Part shown: in pieces, positions 1-4,808 of the stretch
Layout of the letters: the number at the start of each line of letters is the position of its first letter
Position numbering within the stretch: position 1 is the first letter of the stretch
NCBI GenBank assembly: GCA_023269335.1
Contig: JAHFTM010000162.1
Location: 1-5,020 of the forward strand
DNA: 5,020 nt
Direction of reading: 5' to 3'
Source: Chlamydiia bacterium
Lineage (GTDB): Bacteria; Chlamydiota; Chlamydiia; Chlamydiales; FEN-1388
Notes under the pieces: generated by a model
Seen by the model: only the letters and a program-made list of their open reading frames with translations
What the model was told of the DNA's origin: nothing
Database searches by the model: none
Position numbers and translations under genes: made by a program

Positions 1-221
1 GGTGATGTCACTAAAAATGCAATCGTTTCAAGTTGTGTGAGGCATTCATCTTTAGAAACGAGTGCTACGTGTGACTCTTCTAAAAGAAAAGCGGCCTCTT
101 TTTTCTGTTTTGCAGCTTCAAGTTTGTCATCACAGGCTAAAATAAAATAGCCCTTCTTTAAAAGAAAGCGACAGGCTGAAAGCCCACTCATGCCAAGCCC
201 TAAAACAACTACTTTTTCCAT
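1..221 (-). CDS. murD: UDP-N-acetylmuramoylalanine--D-glutamate ligase (MurD), N-terminal part
   Basis: MurD is the cytoplasmic ATP-dependent ligase that adds D-glutamate to UDP-MurNAc-L-Ala in peptidoglycan precursor synthesis. Only the first 73 residues are in the window; the frame stays open to the left edge. The visible part starts MEKVVVLGLGMSGLSACRFL, a Rossmann-like uridine-nucleotide-binding N-domain with the glycine-rich turn GLGMSGLS at residues 8-15 and an acidic DD at 31-32 after the second strand, as in the first strands of MurD. The ATPase P-loop and catalytic domain lie outside. The ATG at 221-219 is preceded by AGGTGG, so the start is well supported. It is the third gene of a murF-mraY-murD run, 27 bases after mraY, and is probably co-transcribed. 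The short length is due to the window edge, not truncation of the gene. Identity rests on the N-terminal motif plus context. Confidence 0.92.
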   Translation of the reverse strand, partial: MEKVVVLGLGMSGLSACRFLLKKGYFILACDDKLEAAKQKKEAAFLLEESHVALVSKDECLTQLETIAFLVTS

Positions 222-230
222 ACCACCTAA
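222..230 (-). promoter_or_regulatory. Ribosome binding site of murD
   Basis: Read on the minus strand, the bases just before the murD ATG are TTTAGGTGGT. AGGTGG (plus-strand 223-228) matches the right half of the extended anti-SD partner AGGAGGTGAT, so the short distance to the ATG is compatible with normal pairing. It is the only clear Shine-Dalgarno sequence within this mur cluster; murF and mraY have weak or no such signal. Confidence 0.6.
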
Positions 231-248
231 ATTTTATGCTCTTTTGTA

Positions 249-1448
249 TTATTGAAATTTGATTGAAGACAAAGCGATAATGCTAAAAAGAAATCCTATG
301 ATCCAAAAACGGCACACTACTTTTGTCTCTGCCCAACCAAGATATTCGAAATGATGGTGGAGTGGTGCGCATAAAAACACTCGCTTCTTATTGCGATAGC
401 GATAGCTTACTACCTGGATAATCACAGACAGCGCTTCGGCAACAAAGAGAATGCCTGCTAAGCCCAAAAAAAACTCTCTACCAAGAAGAATAGAGCTCAC
501 CCCTATCATTCCCCCTAAAGAAAGCGAGCCTATATCACCCATGAAAACCTGCGCAGGGGAGCAGTTATACCATAAAAAGCCTAGGCAGGCACCGACAAGG
601 GCTGCTAAAAAGATGGAAACTTCCCCGCTTCCTTCGATATAGAGAATATTGAAGTAGGCTGCGGTATCAACGTTATTGGATAAAAAAGCCACAATGCCAA
701 GGCTTGCTGCCACGAAGATCATCAGCCCTGTCGCTAACCCATCCAGCCCATCAGTCAGGTTCACTGCATTAGAGGCACCGACAATCACAAACGATAAAAA
801 GGCCCAAAGTAAAAGCAAACCAATCCCTGAGAAAATTACAAACGGCTCCTTTAAAAAGGGCATATATAAGCGACTGGTATAGTCGTGCAGGGAAAGTAGC
901 TCCACTTTACCTTCAGAAAATTCTTTAGCAAAGGGTGCTTTGATGCCGATATAAGACTCAATCACCTGCGACAGCTGAGGAATTTGCAGATAGGCAATTA
1001 TTAAAAGGGCCCAAGACAACTGTACGAACAGCTTCTTTTTTGCCGATAGCCCTTTTGCACTTTTGTAACGAAGTTTTAAATAGTCATCATAGCCGCCGAG
1101 TAATCCCAAAATTACGCTTGTAAAAAACAAAATCCAAGTGACGGCAGAGGAAAGATCCATCCATAAAAGAAGACTCACTGAAACTGCGAAGATAAGCAGT
1201 ATACCACCCATGGTGGGAGTGTTTTTTTTGTTTTTATGTAGCTGTCCAAGCAAAAAACCTGCCTCCTCACGTATTGGTTGACCTATTTTTAACTCATAAA
1301 GCTTTTTAATGAACTTAGCTCCAAATAAAAAGGTCATGACAATGGCCGTAATACAAGCAAGAATTGCTCGCGTGGATGTATTGAAAAATATAACCGGCAC
1401 ATGCACACCTAAGGTGTCTTGCAAAAACTTTAAAATAAGAAAAATCAT
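249..1448 (-). CDS. mraY: Phospho-N-acetylmuramoyl-pentapeptide-transferase (MraY)
   Basis: Integral inner-membrane enzyme that transfers phospho-MurNAc-pentapeptide from UDP to undecaprenyl phosphate, giving lipid I and UMP. The 399-residue product shows all family hallmarks: TPTMGG at 77-82, the Mg/catalytic Asp pair in GGYDDYLK (D121, D122), NAVNLTDGLDG at 227-237, VFMGDIGSLSLGG at 301-313 with the third essential Asp D305, and the loop APLHHHFEYLGWAE at 361-374. About ten hydrophobic segments are spread through the chain, as expected for the family. It is about 39 residues longer than E. coli MraY (360, from memory) and about 60 longer than Chlamydia MraY. The extra length sits mainly at roughly 155-203, between the DDYLK loop and the NLTDG loop, in what should be a periplasmic loop. 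The ATG follows the murF stop by one base (TGA-C-ATG) with no clear Shine-Dalgarno sequence, which suggests translational coupling to murF. The N-terminus aligns well with E. coli MraY from its first residues. Confidence 0.97.
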   Translation of the reverse strand: MIFLILKFLQDTLGVHVPVIFFNTSTRAILACITAIVMTFLFGAKFIKKLYELKIGQPIREEAGFLLGQLHKNKKNTPTMGGILLIFAVSVSLLLWMDLSSAVTWILFFTSVILGLLGGYDDYLKLRYKSAKGLSAKKKLFVQLSWALLIIAYLQIPQLSQVIESYIGIKAPFAKEFSEGKVELLSLHDYTSRLYMPFLKEPFVIFSGIGLLLLWAFLSFVIVGASNAVNLTDGLDGLATGLMIFVAASLGIVAFLSNNVDTAAYFNILYIEGSGEVSIFLAALVGACLGFLWYNCSPAQVFMGDIGSLSLGGMIGVSSILLGREFFLGLAGILFVAEALSVIIQVVSYRYRNKKRVFLCAPLHHHFEYLGWAETKVVCRFWIIGFLFSIIALSSIKFQ

Positions 1449-1449
1449 G

Positions 1450-2823
1450 TCAGTATCTATCGATTATACGTTCTAATTCTAGCGTACGAGCTCCCTTGAC
1501 AAGCACAAGGTCACCCTCACAAATTTCATTTTGTAAATAACAGAAAAGTTCCTCAAATTGCAAAAACCATTCCACAGGTCTTTGAGCCTCCTGCCACACC
1601 TTTACAAGAGGGCCAGCATTTTCTCCAATCGAAATTACCTGATCAACGCAGGTAAGTGCAAATTCTCCAACGCTTTTATGGCAGCCATCTGAAAATTTTC
1701 CAAGCTCGCGCATGTGGCCTAAAACAGCAATTTTTCTTCCAGCGCACTTTTTTTGACGCATAGCATCAAGAGCACCTTTCATTGAGTCTTCAGCAGCGTT
1801 ATAGGCATCATTTATAAAAGTAACGCCCTTCTTCTCTACTTCCTGCAATCTTCTTTCCGGTAACGTTATCTCCTTCAAAGCCACTTTTATCTCTTCAAAA
1901 CTCATTCCCAGCTCTCTTGCACAGCTGATCGCACCAAGTAAATTTCCATACATATGCTCAGCCATCATATTCACTTTCGGCAAAATTATTTCTATGCAGT
2001 CTTCTGTAACCACCAGGCAATCTGCTTCAATTTTCATCTTCCATTTAACTACTGCACCTTCTTGCAGCGAGTAGCTCTCTTTTTTACAGCGCACCATTTG
2101 CAAAAGATCTGACACACAGCGCGTATCATTGTTGAGAATCACACACTCTGTTTTTGGATGTGAAAATACTTCGGCTTTAGCTTGCGCAATATCGCTAATC
2201 TCATGAAAATTTTCAGCATGCACAAGAGCAATCGATGTGATGAGAGCAAGATGCGGTGGGGCCATCTCGACAAGCTTTTGAATATGGCCTTTTTCGCTCA
2301 TCCCCATCTCTAAAATAAGATAGTCTTCCACACCCTTTGTTTCGTTTAAAATGGCAAGCGCCAAGCCTATTTGCGAGTTTTTACTCCCACTTGTAGTAGC
2401 TACCTTGTACTTACTTTGCAAAAGAGAAAATAAAAAGCCCTTCGTTGAGGTTTTTCCAAGCGATCCAGTGATGGCAATAACGCGTGCAGAAGAATGTTCC
2501 AACCACTTTTTAGCTGCTGTTTGCAAAGCTAACAAGGGATCGTCTACGTACAAAAGAGTAAGTTGAGGAACACTATCACGAGCCTCTTCATAAAATGAAC
2601 GTTTGACAACTGCGCCTGTAGCACCTTTGGCAGCAGCTTCATTCAAAAAGTGATGGCCATCAGTTTTTTGCCCACTGAGTGCGAAAAAGAGGTTTCCTGG
2701 CTGTACATGGCGAGTGTCAACAGCTACACCTGAAAATGGCTTGAAAGTATCTAAGGAGCTTTTTCTTTCATCAATTTTCGCATCCATCCATGCGCAGATT
2801 TGCTGTAACGCATACTCGACCAT
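1450..2823 (-). CDS. murF: UDP-N-acetylmuramoyl-tripeptide--D-alanyl-D-alanine ligase (MurF)
   Basis: Cytoplasmic ATP-dependent ligase that adds D-Ala-D-Ala to UDP-MurNAc-tripeptide, completing the pentapeptide substrate of MraY. In the 457-residue form the N-domain has GVAVDTRHVQPGNLFFAL (about 32-49). The ATP P-loop is TGSLGKTSTK (119-128). The central domain has LEMGMSEKGHI (171-181) and LNNDTR (230-235). The C-domain has FINDAYNAAEDSM (336-348), VLGHMRELG (367-375) and LVKGARTLELE (441-451), all matching E. coli MurF (452 aa). I chose the ATG at 2823 (MVEYALQQICAWMDAK). An in-frame ATG at 2877 would add 18 basic, non-conserved residues, has no ribosome site and lies almost at the predicted transcription start. 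GGGG five bases before 2823 is a weak site. First gene of the murF-mraY-murD run, the same order as in Chlamydia. Confidence 0.97.
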   Translation of the reverse strand: MVEYALQQICAWMDAKIDERKSSLDTFKPFSGVAVDTRHVQPGNLFFALSGQKTDGHHFLNEAAAKGATGAVVKRSFYEEARDSVPQLTLLYVDDPLLALQTAAKKWLEHSSARVIAITGSLGKTSTKGFLFSLLQSKYKVATTSGSKNSQIGLALAILNETKGVEDYLILEMGMSEKGHIQKLVEMAPPHLALITSIALVHAENFHEISDIAQAKAEVFSHPKTECVILNNDTRCVSDLLQMVRCKKESYSLQEGAVVKWKMKIEADCLVVTEDCIEIILPKVNMMAEHMYGNLLGAISCARELGMSFEEIKVALKEITLPERRLQEVEKKGVTFINDAYNAAEDSMKGALDAMRQKKCAGRKIAVLGHMRELGKFSDGCHKSVGEFALTCVDQVISIGENAGPLVKVWQEAQRPVEWFLQFEELFCYLQNEICEGDLVLVKGARTLELERIIDRY

Positions 2824-2882
2824 AAAAACCCCATAGTATCTGCTGTGATATTGACATAACTTGCGCTTTGAAATCATCAGTT

Positions 2883-2912
2883 TTTATCCAAATGTACTCT
2901 CGAAAATTACAA
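2883..2912 (-). promoter_or_regulatory. Possible sigma70-type promoter of the murF-mraY-murD operon
   Basis: Read on the minus strand, TTGTAA (plus 2907-2912) and GATAAA (plus 2883-2888) are separated by 18 bases and resemble -35 and -10 boxes with four matches each. Transcription would start near 2876, leaving a leader of about 50 bases before the preferred murF ATG at 2823. The region is very AT-rich, so chance matches are easy; this is a weak prediction supported mainly by position. Confidence 0.35.
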
Positions 2913-2964
2913 AAATTACATTTCGATTAAAATTTTTATTGCGAAAATCTCACCCGCTAATTAA

Positions 2965-3000
2965 AAGGAAGAATACATGGGAATCCCTAATTTTAAGGAG
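2965..3000 (+). promoter_or_regulatory. Two successive ribosome binding sites before the small lipoprotein gene
   Basis: AAGGAAG at 2965-2971 sits five bases before an ATG at 2977. The stronger AAGGAG at 2995-3000 sits six bases before an ATG at 3007. Both ATGs are in the same frame, so two products differing by ten N-terminal residues are possible. The second site is closer to consensus and gives a normal signal peptide, so it is taken as the main one. A further ATG at 3002 is out of frame and meets TGA after two codons. Confidence 0.55.
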
Positions 3001-3006
3001 TATGTT

Positions 3007-3132
3007 ATGAAAGCATGTTTACAAATTCTGGCGATCGTTTTAGCTTGCAACTGTTTAGCAGCTTGCCACAAATCCTGTGAAGATGGATCTGGCAAAAAGC
3101 ACGAAAAGACAGCTGATTCAGCGAAGTCATAA
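3007..3132 (+). CDS. Small Cys-rich putative lipoprotein (41 aa)
   Basis: The 41-residue product starts MKACLQILAIVLACNCLAAC. A basic residue at 2 and a hydrophobic stretch at 3-19 end in the lipobox LAAC (17-20). Signal peptidase II cleavage before C20 would leave a 22-residue, charged, Lys/Glu/Ser-rich tail (HKSCEDGSGKK and so on). There are five cysteines (4, 14, 16, 20, 24). A strong ribosome site AAGGAG lies six bases upstream and a terminator hairpin begins 13 bases after the TAA, so it looks like a complete single-gene unit. An in-frame ATG at 2977, also with a ribosome site, would prepend MGIPNFKEYV and bury the signal peptide. Function is unknown. Size and architecture recall entericidin-type mini-lipoproteins, but I see no convincing sequence match, and chlamydial OmcA is longer. 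It diverges from murF. Reality of the gene rests on signals, not homology. Confidence 0.6.
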   Translation: MKACLQILAIVLACNCLAACHKSCEDGSGKKHEKTADSAKS

Positions 3133-3145
3133 TTTCTTATTGTTA

Positions 3146-3195
3146 ACTGATTGCAAGCTTTCGGGTTTGCAATCAGTCTTTCTCTCTCTTCTTCC
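3146..3195 (+). terminator. Intrinsic terminator of the small lipoprotein gene
   Basis: ACTGATTGCAA (3146-3156) and TTGCAATCAGT (3167-3177) form a perfect 11-bp stem. The 10-base loop GCTTTCGGGT can close further around a TTCG tetraloop. A pyrimidine-rich run CTTTCTCTCTCTTCTT follows in the plus direction only. It begins 13 bases after the lipoprotein stop codon. The T-run is interrupted by C, so efficiency may be moderate. The same element recurs at 3343-3374 and 3541-3572 in the later repeat units with one stem mismatch, giving three terminators in series. Confidence 0.75.
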
Positions 3196-3212
3196 CACAT
3201 GATTAGTAAATT

Positions 3213-3323
3213 ACAGGATATGCAGGATCGGCAAGCCGGCAGGATATACTCACAAGCTATTTTGGTAATTTTTTTATTTTTCTCTGCGTATCCTGCCGCC
3301 GAAGGCGATCCTGTCCATCCTGT
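3213..3323. repeat. Imperfect inverted repeat of AGGAT words in unit 1
   Basis: The left arm 3213-3249 contains three AGGAT words (starts 9 and 17 bases apart). The right arm 3288-3323 contains three ATCCT words (18 and 9 bases apart). When the right arm is reverse-complemented, the paired blocks are ACAGGAT, CAGGATCG and CGGCAGGATA, about 25 of 36 positions. The arms are separated by about 38 AT-rich bases. Each arm also has a small GC-rich self-complementary core (CGGCAAGCCG and CGCCGAAGGCG). It could form a long RNA hairpin or a DNA cruciform, or bind a symmetric protein. Confidence 0.8.
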
Positions 3324-3340
3324 TCTCTCACTCATTTCGC

Positions 3341-3538
3341 TAACTGATTGCAAGCTTTCGGGTTTACAATCAGTCTTTCTCTCTCTTCTTCCCACAAGAT
3401 TAGTAAATTACAGGATATGCAGGATCGGCAAGCCGGCAGGATATACTCACAAGCTATTTTGGTAATTTTTTTATTTTTTCTCTGCGTATCCTGCCGCCGA
3501 AGGCGATCCTGTCCATCCTGTTCTCTCACTCATTTCGC
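3341..3538 (+). repeat. Repeat unit 2 (198 bp)
   Basis: Second copy. It keeps the GGG of unit 1 in the hairpin loop region (TTTCGGGTTT) and shares TTTACAATCAG and CCCACAAGATT with unit 3, so it is the intermediate sequence state. The hairpin stem has one C/A mismatch. Confidence 0.95.
3410..3521. repeat. Imperfect inverted repeat of AGGAT words in unit 2
   Basis: Same structure as in unit 1, with left arm 3410-3446 and right arm 3486-3521. Both arms are identical in sequence to those of unit 1; only the T-run between them is one base longer. Confidence 0.8.
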
Positions 3539-3736
3539 TAACTGATTGCAAGCTTTCGAGTTTACAATCAGTCTTTCTCTCTCTTCTTCCCACAAGATTA
3601 GTAAATTACAGGATATGCAGGATCGACAAGCCGGCAGGATATACTCACAAGCTATTTTGGTAATTTTTTTATTTTTTCTCTGCGTATCCTGCCGCCGAAG
3701 GCGATCCTGTCCATCCTGTTCTCTCACTCATTTTGT
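3539..3736 (+). repeat. Repeat unit 3 (198 bp)
   Basis: Third copy. It has TTTCGAGTTT in the hairpin loop and GATCGACAAGCC where the other two units have GATCGGCAAGCC. Similarity ends at CTCATTT (3733); the next bases TGT replace CGC and lead into unique AT-rich sequence. Confidence 0.95.
3608..3719. repeat. Imperfect inverted repeat of AGGAT words in unit 3
   Basis: Left arm 3608-3644, right arm 3684-3719. The left arm has one change, CGGCAAGCCG to CGACAAGCCG, which breaks the small internal palindrome of that arm. The three long pairing blocks with the right arm are unchanged. Confidence 0.8.
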
Positions 3737-3792
3737 AATTTGTTTGTCTATGTTCAGATCTTGTAAATTTTGTCTCTTGGCTTATCTTTGTA

Positions 3793-3821
3793 TTGAAATC
3801 AACTTGCAAGGCGGCTATATT
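3793..3821 (+). promoter_or_regulatory. Sigma70-type promoter of tRNA-Cys and probably rsmI
   Basis: TTGAAA (3793-3798) and TATATT (3816-3821) are separated by exactly 17 bases, close to consensus for both boxes. Transcription would start near 3828, about 23 bases before the tRNA. No other promoter fits between the tRNA and rsmI (31 bases), so the same transcript most likely carries both. The stretch 3737-3792 upstream of it is AT-rich and holds nothing else I can support. Confidence 0.7.
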
Positions 3822-3850
3822 CATTACCACATTTAGTGTCTCTTTTTTCC

Positions 3851-3922
3851 GGTGGCATAGCCAAGTGGTAAGGCAGAAGCCTGCAAAGCTTCCATTCCCC
3901 AGTTCGAATCTGGGTGCCACCT
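3851..3922 (+). tRNA. tRNA-Cys (anticodon GCA)
   Basis: A complete cloverleaf. The acceptor GGTGGCA (3851-3857) pairs with TGCCACC (3915-3921). The D-stem is GCC/GGC (3860-3862, 3872-3874) with GTGG-containing loop AAGTGGTAA. The anticodon stem is GAAGC/GCTTC (3876-3880, 3888-3892) with loop CTGCAAA, anticodon GCA at 3883-3885. The T-stem is CCCAG/CTGGG around TTCGAAT (3898-3914). The discriminator base is T (U73) at 3922, the known identity base of tRNA-Cys. CCA is not encoded; TTGTTTTTT follows directly. All stems pair fully, so it should be functional. It lies just upstream of rsmI on the same strand and probably shares its promoter. Confidence 0.97.
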
Positions 3923-3941
3923 TGTTTTTTGACAACCTCTC

Positions 3942-3956
3942 AGGTAGTATTTTCTG
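3942..3956 (+). promoter_or_regulatory. Ribosome binding site and CTG start codon of rsmI
   Basis: AGGT at 3942-3945 lies eight bases before CTG at 3954-3956. The rsmI frame is closed upstream by TAG at 3945-3947, and only TAT, TTT and CTG precede the conserved LYIVSTPIGNL block. No ATG, GTG or TTG is available in frame before TTG at 4161, which would delete the conserved N-terminus. CTG is therefore the best start. Confidence 0.65.
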
Positions 3957-4808
3957 TTATACATAGTTTCAACGCCTATCGGCAACCTACAAGATATTAC
4001 CTTTCGAGCAATCGACACACTGAAAAACTGTGACTATATCCTCTGCGAAGATACAAGACATAGCCTCCACTTACTGAAACACTATAATATCGAAAAAAAA
4101 CTTGTCAGCTTCCACGAGTTCAACGAAGCCAAAAAAGAAGATGAAGTCATTCGTGATTTATTGAATGGCAAACAAATTGCCGTTGTCTCTGATGCTGGCA
4201 CGCCGCTTGTGTGCGATCCGGGCGCAAGGCTTGTGCAGCGCTGTATAGCTGAAGAAATCAACATTGTAGCCATACCAGGCGCCTCGGCGCTTCTCTACGC
4301 TCTTACCATAGCAGGCTTCGAAGCAGTCCCCTTTCAATTCATCGGCTTTCTTCCACGCAAAAAAGGTGCACTTGTTTCTCTTTTAAAAGAAGCCTTAGAG
4401 TACCCAGGCACAACCATCTGCTATGAGTCGCCAGAGCGCATTGCCAAATCCCTTCAACAAGTAGCTTCACTTGACGAGGCGCGAAAAGTGTGTGTGGCAA
4501 GGGAGCTGACGAAAAAATTTGAAACCCTTTACAGAGGAAGCGCTCACGAGCTTGCCCATATTTTCACAGAAACAAAAGTGAAGGGGGAGATTGTTTTGCT
4601 GATCAGTGGCAAAACCGCACTCTCTCACTCTTCATCGAATCAAACCCCTCTGACAGAGCTTGACCCTGCTGCCATTCAACAACTTGTAAGCGACTATCAA
4701 AACACACATAACGTATCACTTAATATCGCCATCAAAGAAGTTGCTAAAGAACATCACTTGCCAAAGCGAAAAGTCTATCAGCTGATTCATGTAGGTTGTT
4801 CTACGTAG
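3954..4808 (+). CDS. rsmI: 16S rRNA (cytidine(1402)-2'-O)-methyltransferase (RsmI)
   Basis: RsmI uses S-adenosylmethionine to 2'-O-methylate C1402 of 16S rRNA in the ribosomal P site; with RsmH it makes m4Cm1402. From the CTG at 3954 the product has 284 residues (E. coli: 286). The order of family motifs is complete: LYIVSTPIGNLQDIT (2-16), CEDTRHS (31-37), VSFHEFNE (51-58), VVSDAGTPLVCDPG (77-90), the PGASALLYAL stretch (108-117), FIGFLPRKKG (129-138), YESPERI (157-163), ARELTKKFE (182-190) and KGEIVLLISG (210-219). These are typical of the tetrapyrrole-methylase fold. A C-terminal helical part ends in KEVAKEHHLPKRKVYQL, like the small C-terminal domain of RsmI. A TTG at 4161 would give 215 residues lacking the SAM-fold N-terminus, so it is not a credible start. 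Likely co-transcribed with tRNA-Cys; its last 22 bases overlap a convergent gene. Confidence 0.93.
   Translation: MLYIVSTPIGNLQDITFRAIDTLKNCDYILCEDTRHSLHLLKHYNIEKKLVSFHEFNEAKKEDEVIRDLLNGKQIAVVSDAGTPLVCDPGARLVQRCIAEEINIVAIPGASALLYALTIAGFEAVPFQFIGFLPRKKGALVSLLKEALEYPGTTICYESPERIAKSLQQVASLDEARKVCVARELTKKFETLYRGSAHELAHIFTETKVKGEIVLLISGKTALSHSSSNQTPLTELDPAAIQQLVSDYQNTHNVSLNIAIKEVAKEHHLPKRKVYQLIHVGCST

Larger units (their letters stand above)
3144..3340 (+). repeat. Repeat unit 1 (197 bp)
   Basis: First copy. It carries the only perfectly paired version of the ACTGATTGCAA hairpin and serves as the 3' end of the lipoprotein gene. It has CCCACATGATT where the other units have CCCACAAGATT, and five rather than six T in the second T-run. 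Confidence 0.95.
3144..3736. repeat. Tandem array of three 197/198-bp repeat units
   Basis: Three nearly identical units lie head to tail: 3144-3340 (197), 3341-3538 (198) and 3539-3736 (198). Units 1 and 2 differ by two substitutions and one T in a T-run. Units 2 and 3 differ by two substitutions plus two at the very last positions, where the array runs out. Each unit begins TAACTGATTGCAAGCTTTCG, has a CT-rich tract, an inverted repeat of AGGAT words, and ends with TTCTCTCACTCATTT. Differences accumulate stepwise (unit 2 shares one state with unit 1 and another with unit 3), as expected for successive duplication. No transposase or other gene is inside. The array fills most of the non-coding stretch between the small lipoprotein gene and the tRNA promoter. 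Confidence 0.97.

Noticed and set aside
451..882. Plus-strand frames inside mraY, and the similar one at 2351-2566 inside murF
   Set aside because: They are antisense shadows of strongly supported genes and show no recognisable protein character.
2913..2976. Promoter for the small lipoprotein gene
   Set aside because: TAAAAT at 2928-2933 could be a -10 box, but the best -35 (TTACAA at 2907) is only 15 bases away. The stretch is too AT-rich to choose, although a promoter must lie somewhere here if the gene is real.
3144..3736. CRISPR array
   Set aside because: The repeats are contiguous 198-bp units with no unique spacers, and no cas gene is nearby.
3144..3736. Insertion sequence or integrated element next to the tRNA
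   Set aside because: There is no transposase or integrase, no target-site duplication, and no copy of the tRNA 3' end that would mark an attachment site.
3151..3836. Plus-strand open frames of about 65-104 codons in each repeat unit
   Set aside because: They arise because the unit is 198 bases, a multiple of three, and lacks stops in that frame. They have no ribosome site, run through T-runs and inverted repeats, and simply repeat the same peptide.
3750..3836. A 28-codon plus-strand frame beginning at the ATG near 3750
   Set aside because: It has no ribosome site, ends within the tRNA promoter and leader, and has no signal or motif.
2961..3935. Minus-strand open frames across the repeats, the lipoprotein gene and the tRNA
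   Set aside because: Same cause as above. They run antisense to a supported gene and a tRNA, with Arg/Glu/Lys-biased low-complexity content and no start signals.
3833..4273. Minus-strand frames over the tRNA and the start of rsmI (3833-4018, 4082-4273)
   Set aside because: The first includes the tRNA read backwards, and both are antisense to rsmI, whose motifs are unambiguous.
4161..4808. rsmI as a short 215-residue gene starting at TTG, or as a pseudogene
   Set aside because: The frame is open upstream to 3948 and encodes the full conserved N-terminus, so the gene is intact; only the start codon is unusual.
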